Assembly: GCF_002218085.1 (NCBI RefSeq)
Contig: NZ_BDUC01000005.1
Location: forward strand, 198,448-262,447
From: Tolypothrix sp. NIES-4075
Lineage (GTDB): Bacteria; Cyanobacteriota; Cyanobacteriia; Cyanobacteriales; Nostocaceae
Length of the DNA: 64,000 nucleotides
Direction: 5' to 3'
This document shows positions 25,026 to 32,813 of the stretch, piece by piece (within the stretch, counting starts at the first letter, position 1; each line of letters opens with the position of its first letter). The notes beneath the pieces were generated by a model that was not told the DNA's origin, did no database searches, and saw nothing but the letters and a program-made list of their open reading frames with translations. Position numbers and translations under genes: made by a program.

Positions 25026-25847
25026 CTATTGACTCTTGACTTCTGGGGTAAAAGTAACTTCTTTGATAGTGCCAATATTTCCTAAAATTTTCGGTTCCTT
25101 TTTATTCGCAGTTACTAATACAGCACCTGCATTACCAGAGCGTATAGTTAACTGTTTTTTTGCTGTCCAGGTTTTTCGCTCTCCCTTTTCTAAATTTCCC
25201 TCAAATGTAGTCTTACCATCCTCTTTTACTTGTAACCATGATTTGTCTTGAAGTTCCAAGGTTACTTCAACTGTTGAATTTGTCTCACTATTTGGAGATG
25301 CTGTATTCTTTGGTGTAGATGCGATCGGTGAAGGTAATATTGTTGCTTTGGCTACTTTCGGGATAGGTGCTGTTTTTTGTTTGGCTACAATTGAGGAGTT
25401 TTGTTTCTGACTAACTGGCTGAGTTGGACGACGCGGATTGAGTATATAAAACAATCCAAAAGAAGCAGCTGCTAATAAGAGGATATATGGTACTGCCAGA
25501 GGTATGTATAGATTTGGTTTTTTCTCTACATTACTACTATCATTTTGCGAATCAAAAAGGAAAAAATTAATCGCAAAAGAGCGTGCTAAAGAAGTACCAT
25601 CTAACCCTAAAATATCTCCATAGCGACGAATAAATCCTTGCACATAAATAGGTTCGGGCAAATCTTCAAATCGCCCTTCTTCTAAAGCTTCTAAAAAAGT
25701 TTGTCGAATCAAAGTTTTAGCAGCTATTTCTTCTACACGTATGGATTTTTCTTGTCGAACTTGCCCTAAATATGCACCTATTTCCTTGAGTTGCTCTTGT
25801 TGAGGCTCATTGAAAAGTGTCACAGCCTTCTCTTGATATCCACTCAT
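25026..25847 (-). CDS. RodZ-like helix-turn-helix membrane protein
   Basis: The 273-residue protein has the RodZ layout: cytoplasmic HTH_25 domain at about 20-90 ('GAYLGQVRQEKSIRVEEIAAKTLIRQTFLEALEEG', 'YVQGFIRRYGDILGLDG'), one membrane helix at about 113-135, a Pro/Thr/Ser-rich linker, and a C-terminal DUF4115 beta domain (about 195-270, 'LELQDKSWLQVKEDGKTTFEG'). RodZ links MreB to the elongasome and shapes the cell. A second, C-terminally shortened RodZ-like gene lies 1.7 kb away. Regulation is not evident. Confidence 0.85.
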   Translation of the reverse strand: MSGYQEKAVTLFNEPQQEQLKEIGAYLGQVRQEKSIRVEEIAAKTLIRQTFLEALEEGRFEDLPEPIYVQGFIRRYGDILGLDGTSLARSFAINFFLFDSQNDSSNVEKKPNLYIPLAVPYILLLAAASFGLFYILNPRRPTQPVSQKQNSSIVAKQKTAPIPKVAKATILPSPIASTPKNTASPNSETNSTVEVTLELQDKSWLQVKEDGKTTFEGNLEKGERKTWTAKKQLTIRSGNAGAVLVTANKKEPKILGNIGTIKEVTFTPEVKSQ

Positions 25848-26022
25848 TATTATTCTTAAAAAAAGAAACTACTTAAACAAATGTATACAATCTTACTTAT
25901 ATTGTAAACTTATTAAAAATAAGTTGCATTATAAGAAAATCATAATTTTAACATATTAATGCATCCAGTTAGACAATGACTATTGTATTTATAAATACCT
26001 TTTGAAATATAAAATAGCGTAT

Positions 26023-26913
26023 ATGAGAAGAAAAAAACGGAAACTTATAATACAAGTGTTATTCAAATTACTATTTTGGCTGGGAGTAGTTGCGGCGATC
26101 GCCTACTGTACTATTTGCTTATATCTTTATTTTCAGCAACCTCGGTTCATTTTCTTTCCTTCTTCTGTTATCGCAAAGACACCAGAATCTTTTGGGCTTC
26201 CTTACGAGGAAGTTTGGCTACCCGTACCAGCCAAATTTGGTAAGGTGGAACATATCCACGGTTGGTGGATAAAAGCAAACCAACTCAACCCTAAGGTGTT
26301 GCTGTATTTGCACGGTAATGGTATCAATATTGGAGCCAATGTAGCTCATGCTAAACGGTTTCATCAACTAGGATTTTCGGTCTTGCTAATTGATTATCGC
26401 GGTTATGGTCGCAGCGAAGGCAGTTTTCCTAACGAAATGCGGGTTTATCAAGATGCTGCTACAGCTTGGAATTACTTGGTGCAGCAGCGACAGATTCCCC
26501 AAAAAGAAATTTATATCTATGGGCATTCTCTAGGAGGAGCAATAGCCATTGATTTGGCAGTTAAACACCCAGACGCTGCCGGTTTGATTGTGGAAAACTC
26601 TTTTACCTCGATTCAGCAGTTAGTAACTGCCAGGAACATGTTTTCGGTGTTTCCCGTCAATTTAATTCTGACACAGCGGTTTGAATCGATTAAAAAAGTA
26701 CCACGCTTGAAAATGCCAGTTTTATTCATTCACGGCACAGCCGATTCAACTATACCGCCTTTAGAAAGTGAAAATCTGTATGCTGCTGCACCAGCACCAA
26801 AAAAACTGATTTTGGTTCCCGGTGCAGAACATAACAACACAGCAGATGTTGCCGGCTTGCAATATCTGCGATGGGTGCAGTCTTTTGTCGAAAAAGTGCA
26901 AGCTCTTAAATAA
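26023..26913 (+). CDS. Membrane-anchored alpha/beta hydrolase
   Basis: An N-terminal basic stretch and a membrane helix (about 9-36) precede an alpha/beta hydrolase domain with oxyanion 'LHGNG' (97-101), nucleophile Ser169 in 'GHSLGG', Asp241 ('HGTADSTIP') and His270 ('GAEHNN'). It resembles the FrsA/Fermentation-respiration-switch-like bacterial and eukaryotic ABHD13-type hydrolases, probably acting on lipids or peptides at the cytoplasmic or periplasmic membrane face. ATG at 26023 is preferred to the TTG at 26002. Substrate unknown. Confidence 0.82.
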   Translation: MRRKKRKLIIQVLFKLLFWLGVVAAIAYCTICLYLYFQQPRFIFFPSSVIAKTPESFGLPYEEVWLPVPAKFGKVEHIHGWWIKANQLNPKVLLYLHGNGINIGANVAHAKRFHQLGFSVLLIDYRGYGRSEGSFPNEMRVYQDAATAWNYLVQQRQIPQKEIYIYGHSLGGAIAIDLAVKHPDAAGLIVENSFTSIQQLVTARNMFSVFPVNLILTQRFESIKKVPRLKMPVLFIHGTADSTIPPLESENLYAAAPAPKKLILVPGAEHNNTADVAGLQYLRWVQSFVEKVQALK

Positions 26914-27225
26914 GAGGGGGAATGGGGAATGGTGAGTCCAGCGCCGTGCTGCTTTGTTAAGCGCGTTGAGGCGACTGGCTCTAGAGTTGGGGGAATGGGG
27001 AATGGGTAATAAAAATAATTACCACGTTCCCAATTACCCTCCGGGTTCGCAGTTCCTTCAAGTCGGCATCCCCGCCCAACGGACTGCTCACCAATTACCC
27101 CTTCTCTATGCACGCGGCTGTGCTTCTCAGATGCAAAGACGCTACGCGAACAAGTCGCCAGACCCGCAATCGATCGCACTGGCTCACCAATTATCAATGC
27201 CCAATGCCCATTCTATCTTTAGATA
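26914..27225. repeat. Composite repeat region after the hydrolase gene
   Basis: A patchwork of GGGGAATGGGGAATGG and CCAATTACC short repeats with GC-rich islands (AGACGCTACGCGAAC). No coding feature is supported. From 27226 to 27602 the sequence is AT-rich and I see no gene in it; it probably holds the promoter of the next gene. Confidence 0.5.
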
Positions 27226-27602
27226 GATACATATTTAACTTGAATTTAACAACTTTACTTAGAATAAATTTATGATTTCAAATTAGCAGTTCATCATAAT
27301 ACTTAAATTAAAGTAACAAGAAGAACAGGATTTTTCCATAAATACTTTCGTACTTAGATGCAATATTTAGTCTGGAGTATCTGCTGTTTTTCGCGACTGG
27401 CTCAATACTGAAATAAAACTCTAGTCTTGAAAGCGTAAGGCTTTAAAAGACTAAATAAATCATGAGCATGGCAAGAATTTTTACAAGTTTGTAGATGACG
27501 GTAGAAAATTGATACTTAACCGTCCGGATTGGGTATGAAAGCATCGAAGAAATTACACATGTAAAACCACTTTTTAATCGAGAGTTGGCAGAGGCTTAAA
27601 AT

Positions 27603-28736
27603 ATGACTACCACACCAGTATATTTATTAACAATTCCGGGAAATTCTTCTATTCAAATTTCTCAAGATGATTTGCGATCGCTTCTAGGTCAAATAGAAAC
27701 GAAATTGCACCGCAGTAAAGTTTATCGCAATGCTTTGGCTACGTTACAAAATTTGCTAGGTCCTTCATCTGAAGAAGCTAAGGTGTTGTTTAAAGCTATT
27801 AGCAGAGAAGCGATCGCTTTATCATTTCAGCAATTTACAACACAGCAACCAAAAGTTACAGATAATCAAGAAAAGCTAACTGCTGCACCATCTACTGAAA
27901 CAGAAAATAACGACTTATCGCAGTGCTTAAGTACTGTTAAATTAAACACAAACAATCCAGAGACAAATACTAATGAAGATAATTTGCGATCGCCGTCAGG
28001 CGGGCACTCCGTGCCATCGCAAAGCGTGCCGTTGGCGGAGCCGACGCACCAGAAGGTATCGCCTGATAAGATAGCCGATAATTCGGTGAAAGCTAAAGAA
28101 GATAAAAAGAACGCCAAAAAACCAACGCATTGGCTCAAACGTACTAAAAAACCTTCTAAAGCGGAAATAGCCAAGCAACTTGCGGCTGAACAACGCATAG
28201 AAACTCTGCAAAAAATCGGTCAACAATTACAAAAAGCGCGATTTGCTCAAGGTCTTTCTCTTGAGCAACTTAAGGTTTACACTCACATCCCCATCTATCA
28301 TATGGAAGCAATAGAGAATGGCAACCTTGAGTTATTGCCAGAAGATGTCTATCTGCGTGGCTTTATCCGCGTGATGGGAAATGCTTTGGGACTCAATGGC
28401 ACAAGTTTAATTGCTGATTTACCCGCACCTGAGATCGCGAAAGCAATTGTACCCATCAGTTCTAAGCTGAAAAATAGTTCCCCAGGATTGGGATTAAATA
28501 TACGTCCCGTGCATTTGTATGTCGGCTATACAGCTTTGGTTGCTGGAGCTGTTGGAGGATTATCTGTGATGTCTCAGCAAGCAAATTCCGACAGAGCGGT
28601 GATTCCAGATGACGTTACACCTTCAGCGGCTTCTCAATCATCGCAACGAATGGAACCAACTACTACACCCGGACTTAGGTCTAGTAGTTCTGGTGTCAGT
28701 GTCGGATCTGATATTGCTCCCCCGGAAGCACTTTGA
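27603..28736 (+). CDS. RodZ-like HTH membrane protein with N-terminal extension and repeat insertion
   Basis: Residues ~1-75 are a conserved helical extension ('ISQDDLRSLLGQIETKLHRSK'). Residues ~200-275 are a RodZ HTH domain ('GQQLQKARFAQGLSLEQLKVYTHIPIYHMEAIENG', 'YLRGFIRVMGNALGLNG'), followed by a membrane segment at about 304-322 and a short Ser/Thr-rich tail. The DUF4115 domain of true RodZ is absent. Residues ~129-152 are encoded by an inserted GC-rich repeat. A role in envelope morphology or in sensing is inferred from the HTH-TM layout only. Confidence 0.75.
   Translation: MTTTPVYLLTIPGNSSIQISQDDLRSLLGQIETKLHRSKVYRNALATLQNLLGPSSEEAKVLFKAISREAIALSFQQFTTQQPKVTDNQEKLTAAPSTETENNDLSQCLSTVKLNTNNPETNTNEDNLRSPSGGHSVPSQSVPLAEPTHQKVSPDKIADNSVKAKEDKKNAKKPTHWLKRTKKPSKAEIAKQLAAEQRIETLQKIGQQLQKARFAQGLSLEQLKVYTHIPIYHMEAIENGNLELLPEDVYLRGFIRVMGNALGLNGTSLIADLPAPEIAKAIVPISSKLKNSSPGLGLNIRPVHLYVGYTALVAGAVGGLSVMSQQANSDRAVIPDDVTPSAASQSSQRMEPTTTPGLRSSSSGVSVGSDIAPPEAL
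27987..28058 (+). repeat. In-frame GC-rich palindromic repeat inside the RodZ-like gene
   Basis: Starting at a HIP1-like GCGATCGCC, the insert contains GGCACTCCGTGCC and GGCGGAGCC palindromes and encodes SPSGGHSVPSQSVPLAEPTH. Its GC content is far above the flanking AT-rich linker. It is in the disordered linker, keeping the frame. Confidence 0.65.
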
Positions 28737-28788
28737 TAAAGGTAAAAGGTAAAAGTAAGAAATATTGCTTATTACTTTTACCTTTTTA

Positions 28789-29346
28789 TCACTCCTCTTC
28801 TGCTAGGATGCTGTAAATTTCGCGTTTGACTCGGTTGAGAATTTCGCGTACTCTGGTGACTTTATCGGCATTGTTACTGCGAGCTACTTGCATTACTGCT
28901 GCACCCACATCAGCGATCGCTTCTTTCAATTCGATTAGCTGTTGGGGTCTGTTTCCCCTGTTCATCCAATTCGGGCGATCGCCTCTTTCGCTAAGTAATT
29001 CTCTGCCAGTATCAGTAATTGTATATACTTTTCTTCCTTCTATCTGTTCAGAGGTGAGATAACCTCCTTCTTCAAGTAGTTGCAGAGTGGGGTAAACTGA
29101 GCCTGGGCTTGGTTTCCAGAAGCCACCGTAACGCGCTTCTAATTCTTTGATCAATTCGTATCCATGTCGGGGTGACTCTGCAAGTAACTCCAATAAAATG
29201 TATTTAATGTCACCACGCGGTGTCCGCCGCTCATCTCCCCAATCTCGTCTTTTCCCGCGACCGTGGTGATGATGCCGTCCTTTTGGTGGCATATCGTCGT
29301 ATCCAGACTCAAAAAAGTGGCGGTGTCTATGAAGTCCTAAAAACAT
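28789..29346 (-). CDS. PadR family transcriptional regulator
   Basis: After a His/Arg/Gly-rich N-terminus (residues 1-40), the PadR winged helix runs at about 45-115: 'GDIKYILLELLAESPRHGYELIKELEARYGGFWKPSPGSVYPTLQLLEEGGYL' and the wing 'EGRKVYTITDTG'. A C-terminal helix for dimerisation follows. PadR proteins are mostly repressors of stress or efflux genes. A perfect palindrome overlaps its own -10 region, pointing to autoregulation. The His-rich N-terminus could sense metal; this is speculation. Target genes are not identifiable here. Confidence 0.92.
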   Translation of the reverse strand: MFLGLHRHRHFFESGYDDMPPKGRHHHHGRGKRRDWGDERRTPRGDIKYILLELLAESPRHGYELIKELEARYGGFWKPSPGSVYPTLQLLEEGGYLTSEQIEGRKVYTITDTGRELLSERGDRPNWMNRGNRPQQLIELKEAIADVGAAVMQVARSNNADKVTRVREILNRVKREIYSILAEEE

Positions 29347-29377
29347 GCAAGTTTTCTCTCAATGTGTTCGTAATTCC

Positions 29378-29398
29378 ATTATAGACATATCGCGATAT
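29378..29398 (-). promoter_or_regulatory. padR promoter with palindromic operator
   Basis: On the minus strand a TATAAT -10 box lies at 29383-29378, about 32 bp before the padR ATG. Just upstream, 29387-29398 is the perfect palindrome ATATCGCGATAT, placed between -10 and -35. A repressor bound there would block initiation. This suits a PadR dimer site, inferred from position and symmetry. Confidence 0.6.
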
Positions 29399-29508
29399 AT
29401 CGTTAACATAACTTAATGATTGGGGAAGAGGGGCAAGATGCGATCGCTTCAGCCATCTAGAGTGCTAATTTTTAGTAAGAATATTTCTGATTACCAATTG
29501 GTAATACC

Positions 29509-29733
29509 ATGCACTCGGAAAAGTGATCGATTTCCTTACCACTGTCTCTAGTACAGTTTGTTGAGAATTACAAAGTTGCCAAAGGGTGCAAATCTCGCTC
29601 TCAGGTGATTGAGGTAGCGTTAGAATTGTTGCGACTTCGGGAACTAGAAGACGCTTACCGTGAGGCATCTAAGGAAATTGATGCAGATTGGGATCTCACG
29701 GTTGCCGATGGGTTGACAGATGAAACGTGGTGA
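29509..29733 (+). pseudogene. Frameshifted antitoxin of a MazEF-type module
   Basis: ATG at 29509 gives MHSEK then a stop. One frame over, ISLPLSLVQFVENYKVAKGC, then KSRSQVIEVALELLRLRELE, then DAYREASKEIDADWDLTVAD, then GLTDETW-stop follows. This is a ribbon-helix-helix antitoxin with an acidic C-terminal toxin-binding tail. A small indel after codon 5 breaks the frame. The stop overlaps the toxin start at 29720. Confidence 0.72.
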
Positions 29734-29797
29734 AATATATTATGCTAACCTCAGTCCTGTGGTGACATCTGAAAGCGAGTCTAAAAAATTACCGTAA
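29720..29797 (+). pseudogene. mazF: MazF toxin N-terminal remnant
   Basis: ATG at 29720 opens MKRGEIYYANLSPVVTSESE and stops after 25 codons. 'KRGEIYYANLSPVVGSE' is the invariant start of MazF endoribonucleases; the rest of the gene is gone, so no toxin can be made. Confidence 0.7.
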
Positions 29798-29864
29798 ATT
29801 TTCTGACGTTGGCGATAATCGTTATTGCTTACCCTAATTCTAGGATTCACACTTAGGGTTAAAG

Positions 29865-30131
29865 ATGTCGCTGCCAACCTCGGAGCAAATAAACTACCAA
29901 TTTTTACTCCTCACCCATATGGTGTGTGCTGACGAGCAGATTCACAGCGAAGAGTCAAAAGTGCTGCGAGATTTAGCACAGAATGCCAAGATGGGAACAC
30001 GCAGCATTGAGGAGATGGAGAAAATACTGAGTCAAGATGAAAATTTTATATCTTTTGAAGATGTAGCGCGTCAAGTCCCCCCTGGTGAGCAAAGTGAGGC
30101 GATACGGCAGATAATAGCTATTGCCTGGTAA
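29865..30131 (+). CDS. TerB-like N-terminal fragment, hypothetical
   Basis: The 88-residue frame ('YQFLLLTHMVCADEQIHSEESKVLRDLAQNAKMG...RQIIAIAW') looks like the beginning of a TerB-type helical domain, acidic and with the 'ADEQIHSEE' turn. It ends at a stop where the next frame, also helical, begins, suggesting that an internal deletion and frame change removed the middle of a once larger TerB/GTPase-type gene. Whether the fragment is translated is unknown. Confidence 0.45.
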   Translation: MSLPTSEQINYQFLLLTHMVCADEQIHSEESKVLRDLAQNAKMGTRSIEEMEKILSQDENFISFEDVARQVPPGEQSEAIRQIIAIAW

Positions 30132-30138
30132 TGCAGCG

Positions 30139-30477
30139 ATGTTTTTAGGTCCAGCGTTGTCACTGTTTGCAGTAGCAACAGATGCGTACTCAATGCATCA
30201 AGAAAAGCAGCGAGAACAAAAAATGGCAGATATTCGCCACGATATTACCAGCCAGTTTCAATCAATAGCCAAAGACTTGGAAAATCAGATTCATTTACAA
30301 CTTTGGGAATTTGAACAACAGGTTTACGGCGAAATTGATAAACAAATCGCAGCCGCACGTCAGCACGAAGAAAGCGCTATTGCTGCTTCAAATATTTGGG
30401 TAAAACAACTCGCCGAAATTCGTAAAGACTTTGATTTGATTCTCCGCTACATCAGCAAGGCAACAGAAAATCCTTAA
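30139..30477 (+). CDS. Helical C-terminal fragment, possibly from a dynamin-like protein
   Basis: The frame (from ATG 30139, or TTG 30121) encodes MFLGPALSLFAVATDAYSMH and a long amphipathic helical region ('EKQREQKMADIRHDITSQFQSIAKDLENQIHLQLWEFEQQVYGEI') like the C-terminal stalk of bacterial dynamin-like GTPases of the LeoA type. No GTPase motif is present. It overlaps the preceding TerB-like frame by the remnants of a junction and is probably part of the same decayed gene. Confidence 0.4.
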   Translation: MFLGPALSLFAVATDAYSMHQEKQREQKMADIRHDITSQFQSIAKDLENQIHLQLWEFEQQVYGEIDKQIAAARQHEESAIAASNIWVKQLAEIRKDFDLILRYISKATENP

Positions 30478-30572
30478 TTTACTGACAAATTCCCTTTTGA
30501 GGCTTTGACTTGGAATGCAAATTGGCAGGTTGCACCTCCCAAGAAAAGGTAGCTGTGCCATTTTTTATGGCT

Positions 30573-30677
30573 TGATACCATTTCACCTTAATAGCGATAC
30601 ATATGAATCTTGTAGAGACGCGAAATTTCGCGTCTCTACAGGTTTGTATTTGTATCAAGGTTTTTGTGAAACGGTAT
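30573..30677. mobile_element. MITE-like element with terminal inverted repeats and central palindrome
   Basis: The ends ATACCATTTCAC (left) and GTGAAACGGTAT (right) are inverted repeats with one mismatch in 12. The centre is a perfect palindrome with arms TGTAGAGACGCGAAA/TTTCGCGTCTCTACA. The element is about 105 bp and non-coding. A left-half copy is at 697-742, which supports mobility. Confidence 0.75.
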
Positions 30678-30724
30678 GAGTCATCAAAAACTCTCTTCGC
30701 TTTTTGGTTATCAGTCTTACTCTG

Positions 30725-31834
30725 CTACATCAAAACCAAATTATCGCGATGCACGACGGTTTCCACACCGGCATAACCTAAAATCGTGGAAATTTCCCGC
30801 GAATGATACCCGCGAATTTTTTGTAGTTCGTCGCTGCTGTAGTTCACTAATCCTCTAGCGATTTCGTTACCCTGGCTGTCGCATAATTGCACGGCTGCTT
30901 GAGTGTCAAACTGACCTTCTACTGTTTTTATACCAGCGGCTAATAACGATTTCCCACTTTGAGAAATTGCGGCGATCGCTCCCGCATCTAAATACAATTT
31001 TCCCGCAGGTACAAGACCATAAGCTATCCAGCGTTTGCGGGCACTCGTTGGTTCTGGTTGCGGTGTAAAGTGAGTCCCAATTAATTCACCTTGTAATATT
31101 TTTTCTATATTTTTCGGATATTTTCCCTGAGTAATTACGGTGCGAACACCGGCAGTAGTAGCAATTCTGGCAGCGGAAATTTTTGTCACCATCCCACCAG
31201 TACCCCATTGAGAACCTTGAGTACCTGTCTGTACTTGTAATTTATTTAATTCTTCTATGCTATTAACCAAGGCGATCGCACTCGCATCCGGTACAGAACG
31301 GGGATCGGCAGTATAAAGGCGATCGACATCAGTTAGCAAAAACAACCAATCTGCTTTAACTAAACTGGCAACTAAGGCTGATAGCGTGTCATTATCACCA
31401 AATTTCAATTCTTCTACAGCTACGGTGTCATTCTCATTCACCACCGGAATTACTTGTAATTCCAGTAATTCCTTGAAAGTGTTCAGAATATTCAGATAAC
31501 GGCTGCGCTGTACTAAATCGCTGCGAGTAAGCAAAACTTGAGCAATTGGCTGTTGCAAAGTAGTAAATAAATCATCGTAGACACGCATCAATCTACCTTG
31601 TCCAACTGCGGCTACAGCTTGTTTGAGAGCGATCGCTTTCGGACGTTCGGTTAAACCCAACCGCGCACAACCCACCCCCACAGCACCAGAGGAAACTAAA
31701 ATTAGGCGATGTCCTTGATGCCGTAGGTGTGAAAGAGTTTCTGCCACGCTTGCAATCGTGGAAAGCGCCAATAGTCCGGTTTCTGGTTGGGTGAGACTGG
31801 AAGTTCCAATTTTTACGACAATCGTTAGAGGCAT
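30725..31834 (-). CDS. proB: Glutamate 5-kinase with PUA domain
   Basis: ProB phosphorylates L-glutamate as the first step of proline synthesis and is feedback-inhibited by proline. The 369-residue protein has the amino-acid-kinase fold: 'VVKIGTSSLT' near the start, 'LILVSSGAVGVG', 'NENDTVAVEELKFGDNDTLSALVA' for substrate binding, 'LLTDVDRLYTADPR' and 'GTGGMVTKISAARIAT'. Residues ~270-360 are a C-terminal PUA domain, as in E. coli ProB. Start ATG at 31834 begins MPLTIVVKIG. proA is not nearby. Confidence 0.96.
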   Translation of the reverse strand: MPLTIVVKIGTSSLTQPETGLLALSTIASVAETLSHLRHQGHRLILVSSGAVGVGCARLGLTERPKAIALKQAVAAVGQGRLMRVYDDLFTTLQQPIAQVLLTRSDLVQRSRYLNILNTFKELLELQVIPVVNENDTVAVEELKFGDNDTLSALVASLVKADWLFLLTDVDRLYTADPRSVPDASAIALVNSIEELNKLQVQTGTQGSQWGTGGMVTKISAARIATTAGVRTVITQGKYPKNIEKILQGELIGTHFTPQPEPTSARKRWIAYGLVPAGKLYLDAGAIAAISQSGKSLLAAGIKTVEGQFDTQAAVQLCDSQGNEIARGLVNYSSDELQKIRGYHSREISTILGYAGVETVVHRDNLVLM

Positions 31835-31886
31835 TGAAAAAGTTAGGAGTTAGGAGTTAAGAGTTATGAATTTTAACTCATAACTC

Positions 31887-31979
31887 GTACAGACGCGATA
31901 TATCGCGTCTGTACTCCTAACTTTTAACTCAAATTGTAAAGCGCCAATCCTTCTATAAGTGAAGGTTGACGCTTTACAA
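31887..31979. repeat. Perfect 28-bp palindrome and second hairpin upstream of proB
   Basis: 31887-31914 is a perfect palindrome (GTACAGACGCGATA and its complement). 31934-31979 forms a second hairpin, TTGTAAAGCG...CGCTTTACAA with inner AATCCTTC/GAAGGTT pairing. They resemble repeated palindromes elsewhere (30590-30640, 44588-44654) rather than a terminator, as there is no clean T tract. Confidence 0.6.
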
Positions 31980-32110
31980 ATATACTTATTTTGTATGGAC
32001 TAGGATCTGTATTTGGTTGATCCCATGTTATTAATACTAATAATCTCCGATTTTTACAGCGATCCCCACTTTCTTAATTATTTCTTTAGATTTACTTTCC
32101 TGACGAATCA

Positions 32111-32659
32111 TCAACCTTTGTGACGCTTTGTAACTCTTTGTTTTTTGGGAGTAATAGAGGCTCCTAAGATTTCCGAGACTAAAACTTCAAAGTTGCGTAT
32201 GGGATGCGATCGCAAGACGGCATCTGGATGAACAATTGGTTCAACTAAGATGGTGAACATCCCTAAGCGATTACCAGCTAACACATCTGTAAACAAGCGA
32301 TCGCCTACCATTGCCACTTGCTGCACTGGTAAATTCATCTCCCTGAGTGCGGCTCTAATCTTGCGTCGCGAGGGTTTAGCAGCGCCCAAATAGTAAGGTA
32401 AATTCAAAGAACGAGCAATCCCACCGATACGGGCTTCACTCAAGTTATTGCTTACCAACCAAAGTGATGTAAAAGGGCGAATTTGCGCTACCCATTGTTG
32501 CAATTCTGGTGAGGCTGTTCCAACTCTCACCGGAACCAAAGTTTCATCTACATCCAACACCAGCCCCTTGAGTTGATATCTTTGGATAATGTCTGGTGTG
32601 AGGTTCAAGACTGAACCTTCCAAAATCAAATCAGGCTGTAAGAGTTTGTTCCAGGTCAT
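32111..32659 (-). CDS. YqeG-family HAD IIIA phosphatase
   Basis: The 182-residue protein carries HAD motifs: 'LVLDVDETLV' (33-42; Asp36, Asp38), 'LWLVSNN' with the motif II Ser/Asn, Lys in 'AAKPSRRKIRAAL' and 'MVGDRLFTDVLAGNRLGM' for motif IV. This is the YqeG/phosphatidylglycerophosphatase-like group (PGP1/GEP4 relatives), so a role in phosphatidylglycerol synthesis is plausible, as shown for plant and cyanobacterial homologues of related type. The C-terminal 'KKQRVTKRHKG' is basic. It follows the MltG gene on the same strand, 155 bp away. Confidence 0.85.
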   Translation of the reverse strand: MTWNKLLQPDLILEGSVLNLTPDIIQRYQLKGLVLDVDETLVPVRVGTASPELQQWVAQIRPFTSLWLVSNNLSEARIGGIARSLNLPYYLGAAKPSRRKIRAALREMNLPVQQVAMVGDRLFTDVLAGNRLGMFTILVEPIVHPDAVLRSHPIRNFEVLVSEILGASITPKKQRVTKRHKG

Positions 32660-32746
32660 AATGATTTGTAAGGAGTCAGGAGTCAGGAGAACGGAGCAGG
32701 AGAAAGGAGTAGGAGTCTGTTAACCGTCTTCCCCATGCCCCATGAC

Positions 32747-32787
32747 GGCAGGTGCTTCAAGTTTGGCGACCGAACGCACTGCCTCCC
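32747..32787 (-). repeat. Minimal copy of the GGCAGTGC/GCACCTGCC repeat family
   Basis: On the minus strand this is GGGAGGCAGTGCG...GCACCTGCC, only 41 bp, carrying just the two ends of the element at 24838-24968. It is flanked by CCCCATGCCCCATG repeats. Confidence 0.6.
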
Positions 32788-32813
32788 CCATGCCCCATGC
32801 CCCATGCCCCATG

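Noticed and set aside
27866..28226. Minus-strand frames within the RodZ-like gene
   Set aside because: Composition is a mirror of the plus-strand gene; no domains seen.
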